Shown one piece after another: positions 47,093 to 60,205 of a stretch of 64,000 bases of DNA. Within the stretch, counting starts at the first letter, position 1; the number at the start of each line of letters is the position of its first letter. The notes under the pieces are model-generated. The model was not told the origin of the DNA. It saw only the letters and a list, made by a program, of their open reading frames with translations, and ran no database searches. The position numbers were made by a program, and so were the translations under genes. The DNA comes from Rotaria macrura (taxonomy: Eukaryota; Rotifera; Eurotatoria; Philodinida; Philodinidae), in the NCBI GenBank assembly GCA_900239685.1, contig OENT01000015.1, positions 186,001 through 250,000 of the forward strand. The letters are read 5' to 3'.

Positions 47093-50000
47093 ACATTAAC
47101 AAGAAAATTTTCGTTTCGTTTTTTCTCTTTTTCGCTCTCACACATATATTATACATACGATATTCTCTCGTTTTTTGTCGGTTCTCGATGTACTCTGTTT
47201 TCTTTCTTTCTTTCTTCTCTGATTTAAAAGCTCGTTGAACGATTTTGCCATATGTTATAGTTAAGGAAAAGCATCTAACTCAACTTTTTCTTCATTTCTT
47301 TCTATGTGTGAGCGGTTTTTTTTGTAAGAAAACATGAAAATATACGAACATGAACTGTATATTTCTCCTTAAAAGTATCCAAGACAGCTGTTAGTATCAT
47401 CGATTAAATTTTTATCTTTTAACAATAGAAAACAATACTCAACAGGGATAATCAAAGATAAGATCCGTCTACATCAGAGATATGTTAGTTATGTTCTTAA
47501 TTCATACTCTAGTTCTGTAGTGAATTCAAAGGATATTAATAACTGAATGTTTATCGATCGTTTTGCTTGAATTAGAAACACAAGTATTACATAAGCACTG
47601 AACGTATCTAGTTTTTCCTTTATCTCTGATGATACAGGTAGTGCAAACTGTTCTACTCAGACGAAATTGATTATATCATTACGTTTTATTCAATTATTCC
47701 AGCAACGCCCTGAATTCTTTCTCTAATAGTATTGATATACAGATATTTATATGCGTACATGATATCTGAAGTACATGAACGAAATACTTGTTGTCATTGA
47801 ATGCAAATTTCAAATTGATTACCATTATTTTTACAGAGATAAGAGTTGCAACATTGTCTAATAGTGTTCTTGTTCTTTGTTGTGTTGTAAAACACTATCT
47901 TTTTTTATTAATGCCAGTTCTTTGCGTCGAGTAATATCGATATGAGAGTGTGTGCATACTGCTGCTACACTTTATAAAAGTGCTCTCGTCAAAGACAACT
48001 ATACAAACGAAGATACTATTAGAGAACTGCCACTTTCAATATTGACAAGCTTGTTGATGATTCTTTTTCTGATGGAAACTAGTAGAATCTTTTATATTCC
48101 TGATAGGACTAGCTCGTTTTTTTCATACTATACATGTTTTTTTAATAGATCATTATCTGTCTTTCAAATTACTTTCAGTAATTTAGAAAATATTTTTGTT
48201 AGCCAGAAATTTTATTGACCATCGCACTTGAAATCGATGATACGTGTCACTAGCACATTCTTTTACTATCGTCGGGTAACTTTATTGTGAAAAGTTAAAA
48301 ATGTGTTGCTAAATCTTACTCTGCTAATAGCAGTGTATCTCTGCAAAATGTAAACGATGCATTGCAGATATTTTTTACAACAATATATGAAATTCTTTGC
48401 ATTGGCCACAAGTTGATCACTCACGTCACTGAAAAAATAAATAAATAGTGTGCTTCGTTGAAAAATATTTGTGAGAAAAATATACTTTTCGAAAATAGTT
48501 TAAGACATTTTCGACAAAGTGAAATTCATATTTGACATACAAAACAAAATTTTGAAGAAAAAAAAACTATTTTTCTTTATCTGTACTATCGATCAATATT
48601 AATCAGTATTATATATATGCTCATGTAAAATAATGTAATGCACGAATGACATACCATTCTATCGCTAATCAGTAACTTTTACTATAGACCATCGATAATA
48701 GATTTCTTTACTTGAATGAATCGATAATTCAATGTCTACAGAGAAATTCTGATCTATTGAGAATAGGCTGTTGTGAATAGATTCCACAAATTTTCATACT
48801 GCATAACCCAAGACTAAATGAATTAGATGGACAGATCAATTTTTATTATTAAGATCACACGCAATTCGTCTATTGACAAATGTCTTCATTTTTGGTGGCA
48901 AAACGATTCAAGTTGTTTTGACTGTGTAATTTTAGTACACGAAATTTTTAATGATGAATTCGGTGAGCAAAAAATGAATGTTTATTATAACAGAGAAAAA
49001 AATTTCTTCTAGATTTTGAGCGTTGTAGTAAGTTAAGAATGCAGATCAACTAGTTGTTCTATCTGTCAATTAAAAGTAAAAGCAAGGCTGCTGTGGTTTT
49101 GCTTTTCTATATGCATGATAATTATTTCATCGGTGATGTCAATCAACTGTGAAGATAAGGCATGAAGTTTTTTTACACTGTGACAAAATCAAAAAAAAAA
49201 GGAATCTTTTATTAAGAACGTGTAGATAAATTGGTTCAAAATCTATTATGTCAGCGATCGATTTCTATATTCTGTTCTATGTCAGAGAAGAAAAATAATG
49301 TATTTTCGATGTCATACAAAAAGCAAAATGGTTGTATAATAGTAATGACTAATATTAAGTCATCTAAAACACATTTAATAGAATCTTCTATTGTTTATTG
49401 TAATGGATATAAAATAAAATAGCATCGCATTTCTAAAATGAACTTTTCCCGAAATCTAACGAACATTATTTGACAAATCGTACAATTCCATTGATCAATC
49501 GTATTTCTATTTTTATCATTACTCGATTTATGATTTAACAAGTTTCATACGACTAAAAGAATAGTCGTAGTTTTATTTTGAATTTGAGCGAACAGATGAT
49601 AACCATTCAGTACATACGACGAAGTTTACCAGTGAGAAGTGCAACTTCACGTATCAAGTTCAAACTTGTATGAATCGATCATTACTATTAGAACATACAG
49701 ACGATTCATCGAGCTTAGTCAAAAAATTGGAAGAGATTGCTGACTATGACAATTTGCAACTGTTTCCTTTGTGACCTCAAATATTTTTTATAGGCCAGTT
49801 TATTGATTTATTGAATATCTTCAAAGTTTTTCCCCAGATATGGAGTATTCAAGTTGAGTCGATTGTTTTAAAGATGACCATGGGAAAAATTTTTTCTTTT
49901 GAAATTTCGACATGTACGGTTGAAAGTATACTTCGTTGAATATGACGTCTATGTCGGAGAGATCCTATATCGAAATTTCTTGTTTTATAATAACCACACA

Positions 50001-50790
50001 TTAATTTAAAGCAGATTAGAACTGTTAGCCACTACATTGCCGCTTGGTTCGTATTTTTCAGTCCTTTTTTATTGGTCTTCTTCAAACATCATTTTTAGTC
50101 AATTACCAACTTACCCGGTGGCAATCATTTCAAGTGGCATTTATTCATATGAATTACATACTATTACTTTTAAATTAACACAAGAAGGCTAAGATATTCT
50201 TACCTGCATCAGACATACTATTTCGAAAAGAGACGAAAGATTTCTTTTTCTTATCGAGTCATTTATCAGCAATTGAAAAACATATATGATGTGTGACTTG
50301 TTTTTTATTCACTATCATCATTTTATTTCTCTCATAAACGAAAGAAATATCTTGTTCAATCAATGTGTATATTACGCACGCGCACAAAAAGAAAACAAAA
50401 ACACAGAAATAATCTTTTTCCCTAATTTTTTAGTTACTTTTTTTTGTGTATGATCATCTGTGTTGTTATTCGAGTAAAAGTAAACATCGAGTTCGACATT
50501 TATCTCGATATCCGTTTGTTCGAACAACAAGCAATAATGACTACACATACACACCAACAAACAGACATAAAAAACAGAGAAGAAAACGAAAGGAGCATGA
50601 ATGAATGAATCAATGAATGAATGAGAAAAAAAATGAATGAAACAACAACCAAACAAAACAAACCAAAATAATGGGTGGGAAAACACAAGAACAAATATAC
50701 ACACGCGCACGTACGCATACACATTAAAGGGATACAAGCCCATGATGATGATAAAACTCAGAGAAGCACTCAAACACGCACACACATGCA
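47093..50790. other. Intergenic, Akirin to EPC
   Basis: 3.7 kb of AT-rich DNA between the 3' ends of two convergent genes. It contains a TTTC-repeat stretch near 47200-47217 and an ATGA tetranucleotide run near 50600-50640. Open frames at 47952-48218, 48827-49012 and 49231-49422 have no recognisable domains and look like chance frames. Confidence 0.5.
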
Positions 50791-50832
50791 TATATATATA
50801 TATATATAGATATATATATATATATATATATA
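50791..50832. repeat. TA dinucleotide microsatellite
   Basis: About 20 TA units with a single G interruption directly next to the EPC stop codon. The TAA stop at 50833-50835 borders the repeat, so length changes here affect only the 3' untranslated region. Confidence 0.85.
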
Positions 50833-53800
50833 TTAAGAATCGGATGTAGTCACCGGTGTTGATGATGCAAATTTATGCGTCTTCGTTGGAGGATGTATAC
50901 GATGAAATTGAGCTAATTGTACAAGACCACACGATGATGGTGTTTGTTTGGTTGGTACGGATGATAATGATTGTGGTGATGGTGGTGGTGGCGTTGATGG
51001 AATAACATATGACGGATGATGGGAAGAAAAAACGGGCGTCGTTGGAGAAAGAACATAGATTGATGATGATTTTGTATAGAATTGCTGTTGCTGTTGTTCG
51101 GTTTGTTCTTGTTTTGAAATACAATCAATATCGTTATTATTTAGCGTTAAGGTTGGCGGTGGTGTAGGAGGCGTTGATATTAGCATCATTTGTTGTGATG
51201 TTGATATTGTATGAGATGATGATAATGGTGGTGGTGATGATGGTGATGGTGGTTGTGGTTCAGTTAATGTCGATAAAGCTTGATTAACACGACGTGATGA
51301 GCAACTATATGGATGATCAAGCTCGACAGAGAATGATGAACGGTGTTTACCGTTAGCATTGAACGACAAAGAATCATTTATATCATAGCATGAATCATTG
51401 AAACAAACCGACGACTTTGGTAATGATTTCGATTGATAGTGATGTGCTAATGACATCGTATGATTTTTAACGGTTAAGTATGAATGAAGACGATAGGATT
51501 CTTTAAGTAATGGTCGAGATGAAATACGCCATAACACGGGTCTAAAATAATTGAAGAAAAACGAATTCAATATTCCAAAATATGATACTTACTTCTGATT
51601 TACTACATACTTGTCTGTAATATGTGATGAGAGAAATGTTTCATCTGTTAAGTCTTTATTCTCCTGTTCAACATGCCGATCATAGAGCAATCTGTTAAAT
51701 GAAAACAAAAACATTTTGTCGTGACAATAAAAGTCAATAACCATATGTGTGAATATACCTTCCGCCCCGTCCTACGCGTACACGTCGTTTGCCAATATGG
51801 CCTCGTTCAGAACAAGCCACATAAAAAAACGATGAAAAAGTCGAACGTCGAGAATTCGTATGTTGCTGTTGATCTTGGTCAATTGGCTGAATAAAGTCGA
51901 ATGTTGATTCATGAAAGAAAACTCGAATGACATACCCTTAGATATCTGCATCCAGATTTAGGCCGAAATTGCCATGGATCAATGGATTCTTCATCATCAA
52001 TACTCGCTCCAACTCCATCAAGGGAATTATTTATATTCTCGTTTGAATTCGACAATATAGATGAACCGTCTTGCAAAATAACACGACGCATTGTGTTATT
52101 TTCAAGCTCCTATGGAAGACATTGACACGAATTTAGATTTTATCTTCGTTCATTTGACTTTTAATAATTTTTACCTCTTTCTGTTGCAATTTTTTTGCTT
52201 CTTCCAGAAGTTGAGCTTTAAGCAAGACTGCATCACTTGATGCATTTTCCGTCAGAGACCATAAATCAGCGAACTGAAGATTTCGATGATTCTTTCCTTG
52301 TTTTATTGTCCCTGATAGAGAATTTTTCGAACGACGTCGACCAGGTTGTTGCTGTGACTGTTGTACTTGAGATGAGAATATGTTTCCTGGTGACAATCGT
52401 TCAAGTATAGATTGTGGTATGGATGTGGATGGTGGCAATGCCAAATTATGTACAATAGGAGATGATGGTGTTGTTGGTGATGACAATAGTTGTGTTAATT
52501 TGTCATTCTAAATAAATTTACAAAAATAATCAAATAAAGATTTCATTTGAATTTTATTCATCACTTACATGATTCAATTTTCGAAACAGTTTTTTCGATG
52601 ATGAAGTAATATTATTGTTATTATTATTCATCGAAGAATCTGATGCTTTAAAACGTTTCAATTTTGGTTGTAATGCATCATTTGAATCATTTGATAATGA
52701 TCTTGATTGTTGTGATTGTATAGGAGTTTGAAGTAGACTAGCTAATGTTGATGATGACAATTGGTGTTTTTTATGATTTTCAATACGTATGAGTTGTGTT
52801 AATAATTGTTGATGTTGTGCAGTCGTTAAACTGCTATTACTGTTCAACAATAATGATGTTTTTAGGTTGGAGCGAGCATGATGATGAGAATGTCGATCGT
52901 GATTTGTCGGCAGTGTGATGGACGTGCTGTTGATCGATGATGTTTCGTCATCCGGTTTCGATTCACATCTGGACGAGCATAGAATAGAAAGGCAGACAAC
53001 ACACAGAGCTCCATAAACGAGACTCTCCGGTTGCCACCGAGGGGTGGACACGCATCGTACCGTGCTTGAAATATGGACAATGCGCATTCGAGCAATGATG
53101 CTTTGGTTGTTTCCCGAACTTTGATCAAACTTGTCAACTTTCTACAAGAATTATTCAATAGAAAAATATATACGTTCGAGTCAAGTCATAGCTATATATG
53201 CACGTGTTCAACATACACGACGGCTTCGAAATTCGATCGCAGTTTGAGCATAGACAAATATGCTTGCTCATCGTTTTTCCGATTCTTTTAAAATAAAAAT
53301 GAAAATTTATGTTTCAATAGAATGATTGAAGTCAGAAAATCGACTATACTTTTCTTGTGGTCATTTTTTCAACTCGTCGTCTAAATGCCACATAAGGATG
53401 GTGTTTGCCTTTTTCTTCTTTGATATCACGTTCTGTCAGCAATCGGGGTTTCAATCGTTTGTCCTAGTTAATTTTCGATTAAGAAGAAACGAAAAAAACC
53501 AAGCAATGCCACCAAATCATGTCACTGGGGTAATCAATTAATTTAAAGGAAACCGAAAAATAAATAGATAAGCATATACTAGACTTTTCTATAGAGAAAT
53601 GTCTAATACATATGTATCTATTTCTTTTTCATGGTTTTCTTTGTTAAAGAAAAAAATGTAACGAAAGAAATGAATATTATAAAAATGTACCCGTGTTGTC
53701 CGTCGTTTATTCCAAAAATCATAAACAAGTTTTAAATGTGAACCATCGATATTGGATAGTAATGCACGTGCTTCATCGAATGATATAAGTGTTCGTGTAC

Positions 53801-54532
53801 TTGCATTCTCAAGTTTATCAATGATAATTTCATATTCAAGATGTGTAAGACTCGGACAAGATATGCGACCACATTCATTAAACCAATCATGATCGATTCT
53901 ATCCATATCATATTCAGGTTCATCGGATTCAAGTTGCAAGGCTAAAAAAGTAAAATTTATTCTTCTTTTTTTCTTGTTTAACACAACACAAACAAAGTCT
54001 GTTGACAGAAGAGAAAAAAAATGGGAATATATACGTTGTAAACGAATAAGTTGTTTAGGTAATTCATTAGTCGCGGGATAGATCGATTGACTATTTGGAT
54101 CTTCATATAAATCAGGTATTGGTACAGCACGAATTTTCGCTGAACCAAGTCGTCGTTGAGCATCAAGAGCATTTTGTAGATGATATTCCTTGAAACAAAA
54201 CATAAAACATAATTCTTGATGAAGAAAAAGATAAACAATTTTGTCTCTATGCATACTGATTCTTCTTCACGTTCCATGCCCGATACAAAGGGCATTTGTG
54301 GTACACATCGTTGTGGTAATTGTGAATTTGGTAATGATGGTTGTTGAGATGTTTGAAGATTAGATGTGGACGAAAAAGAAACAACAAGATTATTACTAGA
54401 TGGTTGGGTTGTAGTGGTTGTTGTTGCTGACGCATTTGTAAGTGTATTATTGTTATCATCATGTTGATCGACAAATAGTCGTATACGTTTACTCGGATCA
54501 AGATTTCGTGCTCGAAAAAGAGGACGATTCAT
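50833..54532 (-). CDS. EPC: Enhancer of polycomb homologue (NuA4/TIP60 subunit)
   Basis: The start at 54532 gives MNRPLFRARNLDPSKR, then a Thr/Ser/Asn-rich insert and PQMPFVSGMEREEES (exon 54532-54257). The next exon (about 54190-54036) reads EYHLQNALDAQRRLG to YPATNELPKQLIRLQ, followed by SDEPEYDMDRID to FDEARALL (about 53942-53692), HHPYVAFRRRVEKMTTRK (about 53458-53347), NRKNDEQAYLSMLKLR (about 53291-53207) and LIKVRETTKASLLECAL. This is the complete EPcA domain. Later exons are low-complexity but retain WQFRPKSGCRYL, RVRVGRGGR and RPVLWRISSRPLL, as in vertebrate EPC1/2. The stop is at 50833. EPC scaffolds the Piccolo NuA4/TIP60 histone acetyltransferase module. Most introns are short. Confidence 0.93.
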
Positions 54533-57500
54533 CGAATCTAGAAGCCTAACAATATTACATTTTATTCTTTACATTTTAAAAAACAAAAGATGCGCTTGTA
54601 TTGTACTTTTAACTGACCAGAAAAACTAAGATACACATATACAACATCGTATAGCTCATCGCCGTATTCAGATGATGTATGGGTAATATGTTCATGTAAA
54701 TATTCATACATATATATATATATATATATATGAATGAATGAGCTAGCCAGATATCTTACTTTCTTCGTTCTTTCTACAGACATACGCGCGCTTAAAAAAG
54801 CGATGATAGAGTCACGTGTTAAACAATATTTTTTTTGTTGTTCTGTTAAAGACACAATATCGTAATTGAAAAGCGGAAAGAAAAACAAGTGAAAAAAATA
54901 TGTCTGTTGCATATGCATGTTTCATGGATATTACACACCTTGATAACACGAAGAGAAAAGGAAAAAAAATCGAAGAGTACGTTTAACCTGCGATTCTCAT
55001 CTAGAAGAAAAACGACTAAGAAAGCAAGAAAAAAAGGTCAAATGAGTACGCTGATCAAATAAAAAACTTCTCGGTTTTTTTTTATTGTATTGGACAAACG
55101 AATAGAGAACACGTCGTTTTATTCGTTCTTTATAACTATCATATGCCACGTCGTCATTCGTCTTTTTTACTACTATGATGACAAACAAAACAAAGAATGA
55201 TAATCATTTCTTAACAGTATAAAAACGTAGGAGGCAGAATAATAGCGGAAAAGACACTTACGAAAACAACAACTGTTATTGTAACTTAGATTCTTTGTCT
55301 TTATCGGCTACATAGATGACGCCTAGCAAGGTCGCTTCAGTGATAGTGAACTATTTTCAAACGATTATGTAATATTAAGCAAAAAAGAAGGAGAACGTAA
55401 CGAATGAATGAATAACAATAAAATTATCTAAATACGTTTCTAATTATAAGGTATTTCATAAAACTTTGCGGAAATTTTTACTGTTTCTTCTTCTTCTTCT
55501 TCCTTTTTTTCTTGTTTAACGAGACAAAGTAAATAGATCGAATATGTAAGAATAATTTTATCATTTATAGAATTCGATTATAATTATCTAAAAACTAGAT
55601 CATTGAATAATAGAAATAATCGAAAGACATAACGCATCTAAGTGAAAAATTAAAATAAGAATAATCAAATTTTGTTCTGATTTTTGCTCTCATATTACAA
55701 TTCTAACTCATGCTCATGCACAAACTAGTAACAATAAGCGAAAACCAGTCAACAACAATCATTTCTTTCTTCTTCTTTTTCTTCCTTTTTTTTTGTTGCT
55801 CTGTGTACCTCCTGCCGATGGTTAGTGTGCTATTAGATGTGAAGAGCATACGAAAGAAAGCGAGAACGAGTCTTGTAGCATACAAAGTGATTAATAGATG
55901 CTCTGCATGTGTGTGTGCATAATGCACAAAAGATTGGAGAGTAGTGATGACTATATGTTGTCCTCTAACATCGTCTATAAGGCTCACTATATATTTATTG
56001 TATGATTTTGTACTCTACAAATATATAAATATATATATATATATTATACTAAGAAAACGAGCAAAGAAAAAATTAAAATCATTCTCGAAGAGTTTGCTTC
56101 CAAACATGTAATATTTATTTTAGTTAATTTAGAAAGATTCAAGTATGTGTTGTTTTCTTAATAGTATTTTTTTTTCTTTTTCTAGACCAATACTATTGTA
56201 CTGTCAATGATCAACAGTAACAGTAGATAGGAGACTACAAAATGACACGATCGTTTTGCTCGCATATGCGCTCGCTCTCTATGTTTTTTACTTCTCTCGC
56301 TTCTCCCTTTCTTTCCCCCTTCCCTCCCCACCTTTCTCTTCCATGCTGCGTCCCGCATCCCATCGTGATACATACATGGCCATTTGTGCTTGCGCGCTTG
56401 TTCGCAAAAATGAATCGCGCACGATAGACGAGCAAGCGAGCAAACGGCCCCCTTTTCTCTTCTCTTTTTTCCTATCGTCTATGTGTAAGCTGGTGCGATG
56501 CATGCCTGCATTCGCATTTTTCTTCGTCTTTTTTTCTCTCTCGCTTGCTCTCGCTTTCTCTTTTTCTTCAACAACGACGACGAATACATATAAGATATAT
56601 AGTATTTCAAGCCTGAAGCTATCGTCGACGTCGCTATATTTTTATATTTATTATTCATTTGCGAAACGAGAAAGACCGATAGAGCGAGAGAACGAGAAGA
56701 AAAAAAAAGAATGTCAAGTAATCGGGCAAGTAAGAATCTGAATAACGACACAATTTCTTGTTTCTCTTCGCGTATGGTCGCGAGAACGCTCGGTCGTTTC
56801 ATAGACGATCACGAGAATGGGAGAGAGACAGAGAGAAAAAGAGAGAGAAGTAGAGAAAAAAAGACGAAGAAATAACAGAGAGAGAATAAGAGAAGTATAC
56901 ACATACCCGCACACCCTCAGTCTACGATATATGCATGCATACACATAAGAATATATACACACGTATATATCCTGATGCGAAACCTTTATGAAACTCTATG
57001 AAATCTCGCATGATTATGTCAAATTTTACAATCATGAGTTATATTGATCCATAAATTTCTTTTATTAGTTTTGATTTTAGGCATTCAACGAAAGTCTTAT
57101 CTTATGTTGTTGTTAGGTTTTGCATGAAAAAGGCAAAGAAGGTTGTTTGTCGTTATATTTTTTGATGAGTAGTATGCTTGCAGAAAGTCTGACTAGGCTA
57201 AGAAAATTTACTTACTGGTCACAATAAGAAAGAAGAAAAACAAAACGTAGAGCTTCGACCTATTTTTTATGTGCTTCATCACCACGGCGAAGAAGAAGAA
57301 AAAAGATGTGTGTGGGGAACGAGAGAATTTTTGTCGGCGCCGCAGTCGAGTATGCGAGCGCGCGAAGGGAAACAGATGTGAAGTGATGAAAGCATTGGTG
57401 CTGCAAAGATAATGGGTTGTATTGCCTTTCGGGTCGTATGTTTCTCGTGCATGCAGGATAGAAGGACGAACCAGTGCATATTACTGCCGTATAGATGTCG

Positions 57501-58679
57501 AAAGAAATGGATGTAGTTATGTGGTTGAGTCTTACAATTCTGTCTATCATAATTACATATGCATACGATAATGAAGTGCGGATGTCAAGAGAAGCAAAAT
57601 AAATCAAATGTTACCAATATCGAGTATCATTTTCGAAGAAAAAAACGAAATCAAGTCAAAATTATTGATCTGCACTTTTTTTGTCTAATCCGAAACTATC
57701 AGTCAAGAATATATGATCATCGAAAGTCTAATAAACTGTTACAGTTTTTGAATGTTATAATGAAATGTAAATAGAATCAATGGTTTTCACATGTCACTGA
57801 CGAACAAATATCAATAACTGTTAATCATCGATTGCAATGATATTTTAATCATGAAAAGAAAAAAGAACTTGAGAAGATTAGAAAATATCTAATAGGATTC
57901 GTTGCAATAAGAGTTCTTAGAAAATGTATAACTATTTTATCAGGTTTGACGCGAATGGGCAACATATTCATTGAAAAATTAATAAGAAAATTTTTGCATC
58001 GCCATTCATTTCTATGGATCGATTTCGTGACCTTTGAAGAGTACCTCATGAACCGGCCGAAAAGTGTAATTTCTTTCAAACAGATTAATTATTGAAAAAA
58101 GATAAAAATATTCTGATTCATACCCATAATTTATTCTGCTTAGAGTAAATCATACGTTCGGACTGGAACATTCACGAATCGCAATGTAATATGAAATGTC
58201 ACTAAGAGTAAAAATCTCAGAGACAAAACTTCTATCTTTTTAATTTTTCAATGCCAACTATTGAAAGTTGGATAAAACTATCAGAATTCCACAAGATGAA
58301 CACACAACCGCAGACCCTCTTAGCTCTATCTAGTTTAATCCCGTTGCATTTACATTTACATATCACATCCTTTCGATTGGCTATGAGCTATTCAACAAGT
58401 TCACTATGAAGATGAAATAATCTTTTCAACAAATTAATTGAATCTCTTATCTTATGATACCGTTGTTTTCCTATTATTACAGTTTGGATAAATTGAACTA
58501 AACCAAAGCATTTCGATAGACAAAAACAAAAACGAACTTGTGCGTTTTTCCAGTCGAACAGTGACATCTAATAGCACGGGTGATGTTATTGGTTGTTGTC
58601 TCGATTGTTTATTTTTTGCTGGACATTCGTGTATGTGTATGTGGAGATTATTTAACACATTCTCAAGTTCGAGGAAAAA
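54533..58679. other. Divergent intergenic region, EPC to mL53
   Basis: 4.1 kb between two head-to-head genes. It includes TA microsatellites (about 54713-54732 and 56025-56045), a pyrimidine-rich then purine-rich block (56260-56900) and a CpG-richer patch near 57340-57370. Many overlapping open frames on both strands come from this low-complexity sequence. None shows a domain, and they conflict with each other. Promoters of both genes should lie here. Confidence 0.5.
56240..57420. promoter_or_regulatory. CpG-richer, strand-asymmetric block, possible EPC promoter or leader
   Basis: 56260-56590 is strongly pyrimidine-rich on the plus strand and 56660-56900 strongly purine-rich (GAGAGAGACAGAGAGAAAAA-type runs), so the halves can partly pair. 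CG dinucleotides (GCGCGC, CGTCGACGTCG, GGCGCCGCAG) are much more frequent than in the surrounding AT-rich DNA. It lies upstream of the EPC start. A regulatory role is inferred from composition and position only. Confidence 0.3.
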
Positions 58680-59009
58680 ATGACAAATTGGTTGTCACGA
58701 GAAATCAAACATCTTTTGCCCACATTTGATTTACATGCTATTCGAACGGTTCTTGTAACATTCGATCCATGGCGACTTGATTCGCGAGCCGCAAGAGATT
58801 TTTTACATATCATTACTGATGATACAGTTGCTAAATATTATCCAAAAATGTTTGTTAAACCAACAATTAAATCGGATCTATCTGAACCAGTTATAGCAGT
58901 AGAATTTATTGATTCATCGAAGGCAATATTCAAAGCATCGAAATTAACAACATTGGATATCTTCACTAAACTTAAACCATTATGTATTGCTAAAGCTCCA
59001 CCACCTTAA
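58680..59009 (+). CDS. MRPL53: Probable mitochondrial ribosomal protein mL53
   Basis: A single-exon frame of 109 aa ending TAA, close to the usual length of mL53 (about 112 aa in human). The pattern VLVTFDPWRLDSRAARDFLH, then KSDLSEPVIAVEFIDSS and KLTTLDIFTKL, follows the mL53 thioredoxin-like fold: a strand with F-x-P-F/W, the S/R-AR-FL helix, and D-x-x-x-PxxxVxF followed by LT-x-LxML. It would act in the large subunit of the mitoribosome. The N-terminus is short and only mildly basic. Similarity in this small, fast-evolving family is modest, so the name is less secure than for the other genes. Confidence 0.7.
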   Translation: MTNWLSREIKHLLPTFDLHAIRTVLVTFDPWRLDSRAARDFLHIITDDTVAKYYPKMFVKPTIKSDLSEPVIAVEFIDSSKAIFKASKLTTLDIFTKLKPLCIAKAPPP

Positions 59010-59691
59010 TAGTTGTATTTGATCTTTTTACTGTTTTTGATTATTAATATTAGGAAATAAACTAAAAACAAGAATCATATATTTATAAATCGATTACTTA
59101 ATCGTTACGACGAATAGAAATTTTCATCATTGTATATCTTCGTAGGTAATGAGGGATTTTTCTTGGGCGATCGACTTTCGAAATAATTGCTCTACGATGA
59201 TTAACTCGGTAAATGAGAACATATCATACGAGGGAACGAATAGAAATAATCAAGTTTAATAATAATTGCATGCGATGTTTGTTCATATTATCTTTTTTTG
59301 TATGTGCATCGAGAGGTACATACATTATATTTACTGTTGATATAGTCCTAGATAAGTACGTATATGTTTAAATGTGACTAGGCGAAATAATATAATATAA
59401 TATTGATAAATATCTGAAATATATATTATTGCACGAAATGAATCATCGATTCAACGATCATGACTCATATTGCAAGAAAAAACAAGGGTTATGTAATTCA
59501 CTAATATTAAGAGAAAAAAAAATAGCAACTACAAAATGCTGAATTCGAAACATTTGTCTTTGGCTTGTGATATTCAAGAGAAATCGCTACCATTGGAAGA
59601 AAAATCATTACATTGAAACAAATTTTTTTCTCTAGTAGATAATCATGTTGTAATTAAAAATTTATTTCGTTGTGTCGTTTAACAACTGGAA
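59010..59691. other. Spacer between mL53 and DUF427 genes
   Basis: AT-rich spacer with a polyadenylation-like AATAAA soon after the mL53 stop (near 59056). No coding sequence is visible. Confidence 0.5.
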
Positions 59692-60205
59692 ATGTCCAAC
59701 TCTTCATTTCTTTGTAGTCAACACAATCCTGTTCAAGAATCCGTATGGCACTATCCTCGGCCACCTCGTATTGAAGATACAAATAAACACATCAAAGTTA
59801 TATTTAATGATGTTGTCATAGCTGACACTCAACATGCTAAGCGTGTACTAGAAACAAGTCATCCCGCCGTCTTACTATCTACCACCGGAAGATGTTCGTC
59901 TTAAAGAATTTTTCAAGCCAGTTTCAAATGGTAAATCATCATTTTGCGAGTGGAAAGGTACAGCTAACTACTACACAATTGAAGTCAATGGCAAACGAGC
60001 AGAAGATGCAGCATGGTACTATTCGAAGCCAACAGAGCCTCAATTTACGGCCATTAAAGATCATGTTGCCATTTACGCTAGTCTAATGGATGAATGTCGA
60101 GTCGATGACGAACTCGTTATACCACAAACAGGACTATTTTATGGTGGATGGATCACGAAAGATATTGTCGGACCTTTCAAAGGTGAACCTGACATTATTT
60201 TATGA
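59692..60205 (+). pseudogene. DUF427-family gene with one-base frameshift
   Basis: The first frame from ATG 59692 reads QESVWHYPRPPRIED, then VVIADTQHAKRVLETSHP. After CATCCC (about 59861-59865) the family pattern continues only in the next frame: SYYLPPEDVRLKEFF, FCEWKGTANYYTIEV, AEDAAWYYSKP, DHVAIYA, and LFYGGWITKDIVGPFKG, stop at 60205. One extra C in the CCCGCC run explains the shift, so the first frame stops early at 59902-59904. DUF427 proteins are small beta-rich proteins, mostly bacterial and fungal, of unclear function. The coding part is intronless and visibly richer in G+C than its surroundings, which suggests horizontal acquisition. Either the gene is broken or the assembly has an indel. 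A TTTCTTTGTAG just after the ATG could also be an acceptor, giving a different first exon. Confidence 0.85.

Noticed and set aside
50372-50791. 139-aa minus-strand frame next to EPC
   Set aside because: Cys/Phe-rich translation of CA- and ATGA-type repeats downstream of the EPC stop, without recognisable features.
56182-57607. Several overlapping open frames on both strands
   Set aside because: They come from CT/GA-rich low-complexity sequence, conflict with each other, and contain no domain.
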